Assembly (NCBI GenBank): GCA_000320545.1
Contig: ADNK01003286.1
Span: forward strand, 17,501-55,000
Reading direction: 5' to 3'
Source of the DNA: Bigelowiella natans CCMP2755
Lineage: Eukaryota; Cercozoa; Chlorarachniophyceae
DNA: 37,500 nt
Part shown: positions 34,420 through 37,500 of the stretch, one piece after another
Numbering within the stretch: position 1 is the first letter of the stretch
Layout of the letters: each line of letters opens with the position of its first letter
Position numbers and translations under genes: made by a program
The notes under the pieces: generated by a model
Databases searched by the model: none
Seen by the model: only the letters and a program-made list of their open reading frames with translations
Told to the model about the DNA's origin: nothing

Positions 34420-35134
34420 TAATTCTTGTGAAATACTAACCGTGAAATGGCGCAACTTAGTGTCACTGACACTTCTTCTATGTACATTTAGGTGGAGAGG
34501 CTAGTTGAGTATGCAGAAGATACGAGTCTTAGCCAGGTGCTTTTCATTTATGAACCATCATTATTATTATTATCACAAATCACCTTTAAATTCTATAACA
34601 ATCATCAAAAAATTGGTTATCATAACCATCAATGGAGCTAGTATTTCAAGCCCTTTTATCTATATCAGTTATTGCTTTGCTTTGCTACTTGGGGCCCTTC
34701 AACACCTTCAATGAGATCTAAGGTACATGATGATATTGGTAAGCTCAGATGTCATCCTCATTTGTTATGTAATATTGAGAGATTTAAGAGTGTGCCTATT
34801 ATCTTTTATCAATCTCAAGACAAAGATTAGAATAATAATCTTTGAATATCATTCATTTTACAATTCAGACGAATTATCTCAGTGTTCGTATACCTTGATT
34901 TATATGCATATATACACATACACATATACTTTTGTTTCTATGAAACGTTTTATTCAACTACACATTTGCCAATCATTGTGTGACCTGCCCATCCAACATC
35001 CATTGCTCAACTCACAGGTCTATCAAGTACCGCAAATAAACGTCCTTGAGTCGGCATTCTTGCCATCGTTCCTTGATGGCGACCCTTTTCCTAGTTTGCC
35101 AGCCAAACCGTCAGAAATAATATACAACAGTTGA
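29765..35134 (+). CDS. HAD-superfamily-like protein lacking the first catalytic Asp
   Basis: Twelve exons (29765-30310, 30501-30534, 30896-30949, 31245-31282, 31629-31694, 31973-32058, 32314-32356, 33671-33740, 33968-34038, 34492-34536, 34669-34722, 35018-35134) join in phase to 407 residues. The leader has a hydrophobic segment FLLYFTFVIILLLVGIMYG (about residues 35-53) followed by a Ser/Thr/Arg-rich stretch, as in bipartite plastid or secretory targeting. The rest follows the plant/cyanobacterial HAD-like family with an LDFDGV motif: ILVLNMDGVIANCERQ, AYKTAKELWPDI, DAVVLVRLLVEEAI, VYIVSEMRTEDIVPIL, RLVEYAEDTSLSQ, LLLCFATWG, VPQINVLESAF. Motif I is N-M-D where the family has D-x-D, so the usual nucleophile is absent; the E-D pair is kept. 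Function is unknown, possibly a non-catalytic relative. Exon 7 has a weak acceptor. Start alternatives are Met5-7 and Met10. Confidence 0.82.
30955..31012. repeat. (GCT)n(GAT)n repeat after the HAD exon 3 donor
   Basis: A GCT run (about 30961-30986) passes into a GAT run (30987-31009), beginning about ten bases after the GTAGTA donor at 30950. Confidence 0.9.
31110..31151. repeat. (CT)n microsatellite
   Basis: A CT run of about 40 bases followed by CCCACCCCCCGGG lies in HAD intron 3. Confidence 0.9.
31317..31543. repeat. (CAT)n 31317-31347 and (TA)n(GT)n 31478-31543
   Basis: A CAT triplet run and a compound TA-to-GT repeat lie in HAD intron 4. On the opposite strand the second is a CA run followed by TA, the same order as the other compound repeats of this window. 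Confidence 0.95.
32111..32557. repeat. (TTA)n 32111-32141, ATA/GAT repeats 32190-32236, (TA)n(GT)n 32489-32557
   Basis: These simple repeats surround the small HAD exon at 32314-32356. The compound repeat lies in the following 1.3 kb intron. Confidence 0.9.
32558..33670. other. HAD intron 7: unique DNA plus dense simple repeats
   Basis: Positions 32558-33000 are unique AT-rich sequence without a supported exon. After that come a TA run (33019-33046), a CTT triplet run (33080-33118), a TA run (33357-33392), a TTG run (33433-33469), a G run (33535-33547) and a TC run (33617-33659) that serves as a pyrimidine tract a few bases before the CCAACAG acceptor at 33664-33670. Confidence 0.75.
34347..34413. 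repeat. (CA)n(TA)n compound microsatellite
   Basis: A CA run (about 34338-34373) is joined by ATATGTATG to a TA run (34384-34413) in the HAD intron before exon 10. Confidence 0.95.
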
Positions 35135-35741
35135 AGAATACTTCAATGGTTACTCATCGCACACATGTGTATGGATATATAACCAATTCATGACCTTCAT
35201 CCAAAAACAATTTGTTGCTTTTTGATCGTACATGTTTAATTAGTTATTTTGGTATTGCAACTTATACACGTTCACAACTTACTAGCTTATCGTAGCATGA
35301 TCGAATGGGTTATTGCTGCTCATTCTTTGCGCTGTGATGTGCCCATATATGCTCTAGTGATAATTTTCATCTTATATACCGCATACATGCATGCTACATG
35401 TACAGCTATATGTGTATCTAGACATGTAGCTGTTACGTGTGTGTGATAAAGTAAGAAAGACATAGTTAAATTTAATTGTGCTAAAGTGTACACATATATG
35501 CACACGATCTGCGATGCACGCGTGTGTGTGCGCGTATGCATATGCCCTGTCGTATATGTGGTGACACGCTACCAGGCTAGCTAGCACGCGCGCGTGCATG
35601 TGAGTGTATGTATGTGTTTATAAGTGTAGCGTATGCTGCACACCGACGATACGTACAATATATCTGGAGACTGATAGTACTTTGTTCAAATGCTCAAAAG
35701 TCTTAGACAACGCATTGAATAATAACACATGCATTTTGCTG
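35135..35741. other. Convergent-gene spacer, palindrome-rich type
   Basis: This gap lies between the stop codons of the HAD-like gene (plus) and the JmjC gene (minus). From about 35330 to 35640 it is rich in CATGCATGC, ACATGTAGC and GCTAGCTAGC (35577-35586) followed by CACGCGCGCGTGCATGTG. No triplet microsatellites and no supported gene. Confidence 0.6.
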
Positions 35742-37061
35742 CTAAATCAAGTCGTCGTCGTATGTATCACGTGAGTTGGTCGCTAAGTCGCTTGCAGTAG
35801 ATGCAATGACATCCAGGTCCATACCCCACTCAACTGCGATTGAAATAGAATCTTCCAGATTCTCCACACCATGTGCCCATAGCTTTGGTACAAAAAGCAA
35901 ATCACCAGCTCTCTGAATGCACTCTTGCATGCCCTTTGCTTTTAGCACGGTGTCTTCTTTGGCTGCTGCTGCTGCTGCTGCATGCCGCTTCTTCCAGGCT
36001 TTAATTCTTAATTTGCTGAAGATGCGCTGAGAGGGTGGGAGGAGTGTCCATCTCTTCTCACCATACACAAGGAGGCTAAATGCATAGTTGTGAAAATGCA
36101 ATGGGGCACCGCTTCCCATAGGACCGAGGAAGAATTGTGAAGTACGTTTGTACGTCTTTGCAAAGATTTGCGACGCAAATTCTGGAAATGAGAAGAGCAT
36201 AGTCCCATTATGAGTTGTCGCAAGCTTAGCAGTTAGTCGGTCATCCTCGTTGTATTCAGCTACAACAAAATAAGGAGGGCCTTCGTCATCATCCTCAAAA
36301 TCATCATTGTGCTCCTCTTCCACCGGTATTGAATGCCCATCATCATGATCATCTTTCATCGTCATGTACCGATACACGTACTCTCTCAGACTCATTTCTT
36401 TAGATTTGAGGCCAAATCTCTTGGAATATGGTATGCTTCCAACATGTGCCTTTATTTTGCCAAATTGCTTCACGAGGTTCGGTTTGGTCCATAGCTGTCG
36501 CAAAGCTAGAATGTTGTTTGCTTTTCTCCCTCCTCTGTGGTTGATTGTCGCAGTCGTTGGCCTGATCAACACCGGCTGTGATGTGTACAAATACTCCCTC
36601 ACAAAAACTTCGGGAGTCATGTCTATATCTAACACGATTGGAATGCTGCATTGGTGCTGCTGTTGTTGTTGTTGTTGATAATGATGATCATTAGGCTGTT
36701 GTTGTTGTTGTTGATGATGATGATCATTAGCTACTGCTGCTGCTGCTGTTTCAATACTGCTGCTGCTTTTGGAGGTAGTTGTATTATTTCCCTGATCCTC
36801 GTCATCGTTGTTTCTGTACTCACTACCATCCTTTGCCTCCTCCTCCTCCTCCTTGTCAATATCACCACCATCCCAAGATGATGGAAACAGTGGTGGCAAT
36901 GAAGTTTGTTGTCTCATTCTCTTCTGCAGCAGCCCATCAACGGAGTTTTTACTAAATATTACACCATGATGGGGGTCCTCTTCCTCCTCCTCCTGAATCA
37001 ATTGAAACATCGTTGTTATTAAAACGAATTCAGTCAATTGTGTTGATTGATACTTTTATAA

Positions 37062-37097
<36 letters not shown>

Positions 37098-37329
37098 ATA
37101 GTTAGGTATGTGAATGAAGTACTACCATTTTCGACATATCTTTTCCTTCCTCTCCTTCCTCCTCTTGAAAAGTAGTTGTAGTTGTAGTAGTAGTAGTAGT
37201 AGAGTGTTGTGCATCATCGTCTTTTTCTTCTTCCAGGGTACAACCACTACTATTATAACAACCGTGATAGAGCATCAGGGCACAACCACTACTGTTATAA
37301 CAACCGTGATAGAGCATCATCACCACCAC

Positions 37330-37362
<33 letters not shown>
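35742..37362 (-). CDS. JmjC/cupin-fold protein, JMJD8-like
   Basis: The main exon runs from 36992 (after a GATTCAG acceptor) to the stop at 35742, 417 codons including the stop. If unspliced it could start at the ATG at 37010; a 5-prime exon 37362-37126 ending SKM joins in phase 0 and gives an alternative start. After acidic and Gln/His/Ser runs, the folded part begins VLDIDMTPEVFVREYLYTSQ and PVLIRPTTATIN, then FFLGPMGSGAPLHFHNYAFS, LLVYGEKRWTLLPP and CIQRAGDLLFVPKLWAHGVE. This order and the HFH pair match JMJD8-type JmjC proteins (HWH in the animal protein as I recall it) and not the catalytic HxD/E...H of histone demethylases. The third His is in LWAHGV. Hydroxylase activity is therefore uncertain. 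A poly-Ala run interrupts the domain (RHAAAAAAAKED). Confidence 0.9.
36655..36760 (-). repeat. In-frame duplicated NDHH-polyQ unit in the JmjC gene
   Basis: The minus-strand reading frame carries two copies of an Asn-Asp-His-His plus Gln-run unit (NDHHHQQQQQQ and NDHHYQQQQQQQ), coded by imperfect TGTTGT/ATGATCATTAG repeats on the plus strand. It lies in the disordered N-terminal part of the JmjC protein. Confidence 0.85.
37063..37098. repeat. (GTA)n microsatellite in possible JmjC intron 1
   Basis: A GTA triplet run of about 34 bases lies between the possible first exon and the main exon of the JmjC gene. Confidence 0.9.
37234..37317. repeat. Two tandem copies of a 42-base unit
   Basis: The unit occupies 37234-37275 and 37276-37317 and differs at two positions (T/C in CAGGGTAC versus CAGGGCAC, and A/G in ACTATTAT versus ACTGTTAT). 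It is 14 codons long and in frame on the minus strand, where each copy reads LYHGCYNSSGC plus three residues. It lies inside the possible 5-prime exon of the JmjC gene, next to a CAT triplet run (37331-37361). Confidence 0.95.
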
Positions 37363-37466
37363 TTTCTAGATTTTGTTCTTTTCCTTCACTTGTTGTGCTA
37401 ACAGCAGCAAAGACAATAATTATATTAGTGTGTAGTTGCTTTTTCAAATTTGGTAGTGGTGGTAGT

Positions 37467-37499
<33 letters not shown>

Positions 37500-37500
37500 A
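37363..37500. other. Window end, microsatellite-rich, no gene seen
   Basis: The last bases contain a GTA triplet run (37466-37499) and no supported exon. The 5-prime part of the JmjC gene, if it has further exons, would lie here or beyond the window. Confidence 0.5.

Overview
This is nuclear DNA from an intron-rich eukaryote, most likely a unicellular alga or related protist. A stramenopile or other secondary-plastid lineage is possible, but the species cannot be named from the sequence. Every recognisable gene is split by GT-AG introns. Protein similarity and reading phase agree across most junctions, and some exons are only 20-40 bases long. Introns are full of microsatellites (GAT, CTA, CAA, TA, CA and CT repeats), and proteins carry low-complexity Ser, Asp/Glu, His and Gln runs. 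One protein (29765-35134) has a hydrophobic leader followed by a basic Ser/Thr-rich stretch, as in bipartite plastid targeting, and its catalytic-like region resembles a plant/cyanobacterial HAD family.

Layout: 766-1397 (-) small protein with a mitochondrial-type leader; 1914-4666 (+) cyclase / kynurenine-formamidase-like metal hydrolase in nine exons; 5828-8762 (-) unrecognised single-pass membrane protein with many very small exons; 8991-10020 (-) unrecognised small gene; 11709-15439 (-) coatomer gamma subunit; 15893-22865 (+) Golgi-type GT10 fucosyltransferase-like gene spread over 7 kb; 24149-25863 (+) guanylate kinase with an N-terminal presequence and membrane segment; 27040-29507 (-) LRRC40-like leucine-rich-repeat protein; 29765-35134 (+) HAD-like protein with Asn in place of the first catalytic Asp; 35742-37362 (-) JMJD8-like JmjC/cupin protein. 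Exon coordinates were worked out by hand from splice sites, reading phase and family motifs; weak junctions are flagged.

The spacers fall into two classes. Gaps between two gene starts (1398-1913, 15440-15892, 29508-29764) are short and resemble ordinary promoter DNA. Gaps containing at least one gene end (1-765, 4667-5827, 10021-11708, 22866-24148, 25864-27039, 35135-35741) hold a different kind of DNA: rich in CATGCA/GCTAGC palindromes and CG/TG steps, and nearly free of the triplet microsatellites that fill the introns. One of these carries a retroelement-like CCHC remnant bracketed by two copies of a 16-base palindrome.

The genes do not form an obvious pathway: they are a mix of secretory-pathway (coatomer gamma, GT10), nucleotide-metabolism (guanylate kinase) and housekeeping or unknown functions. 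No RNA genes, CRISPR arrays or prokaryote-type operons were seen.
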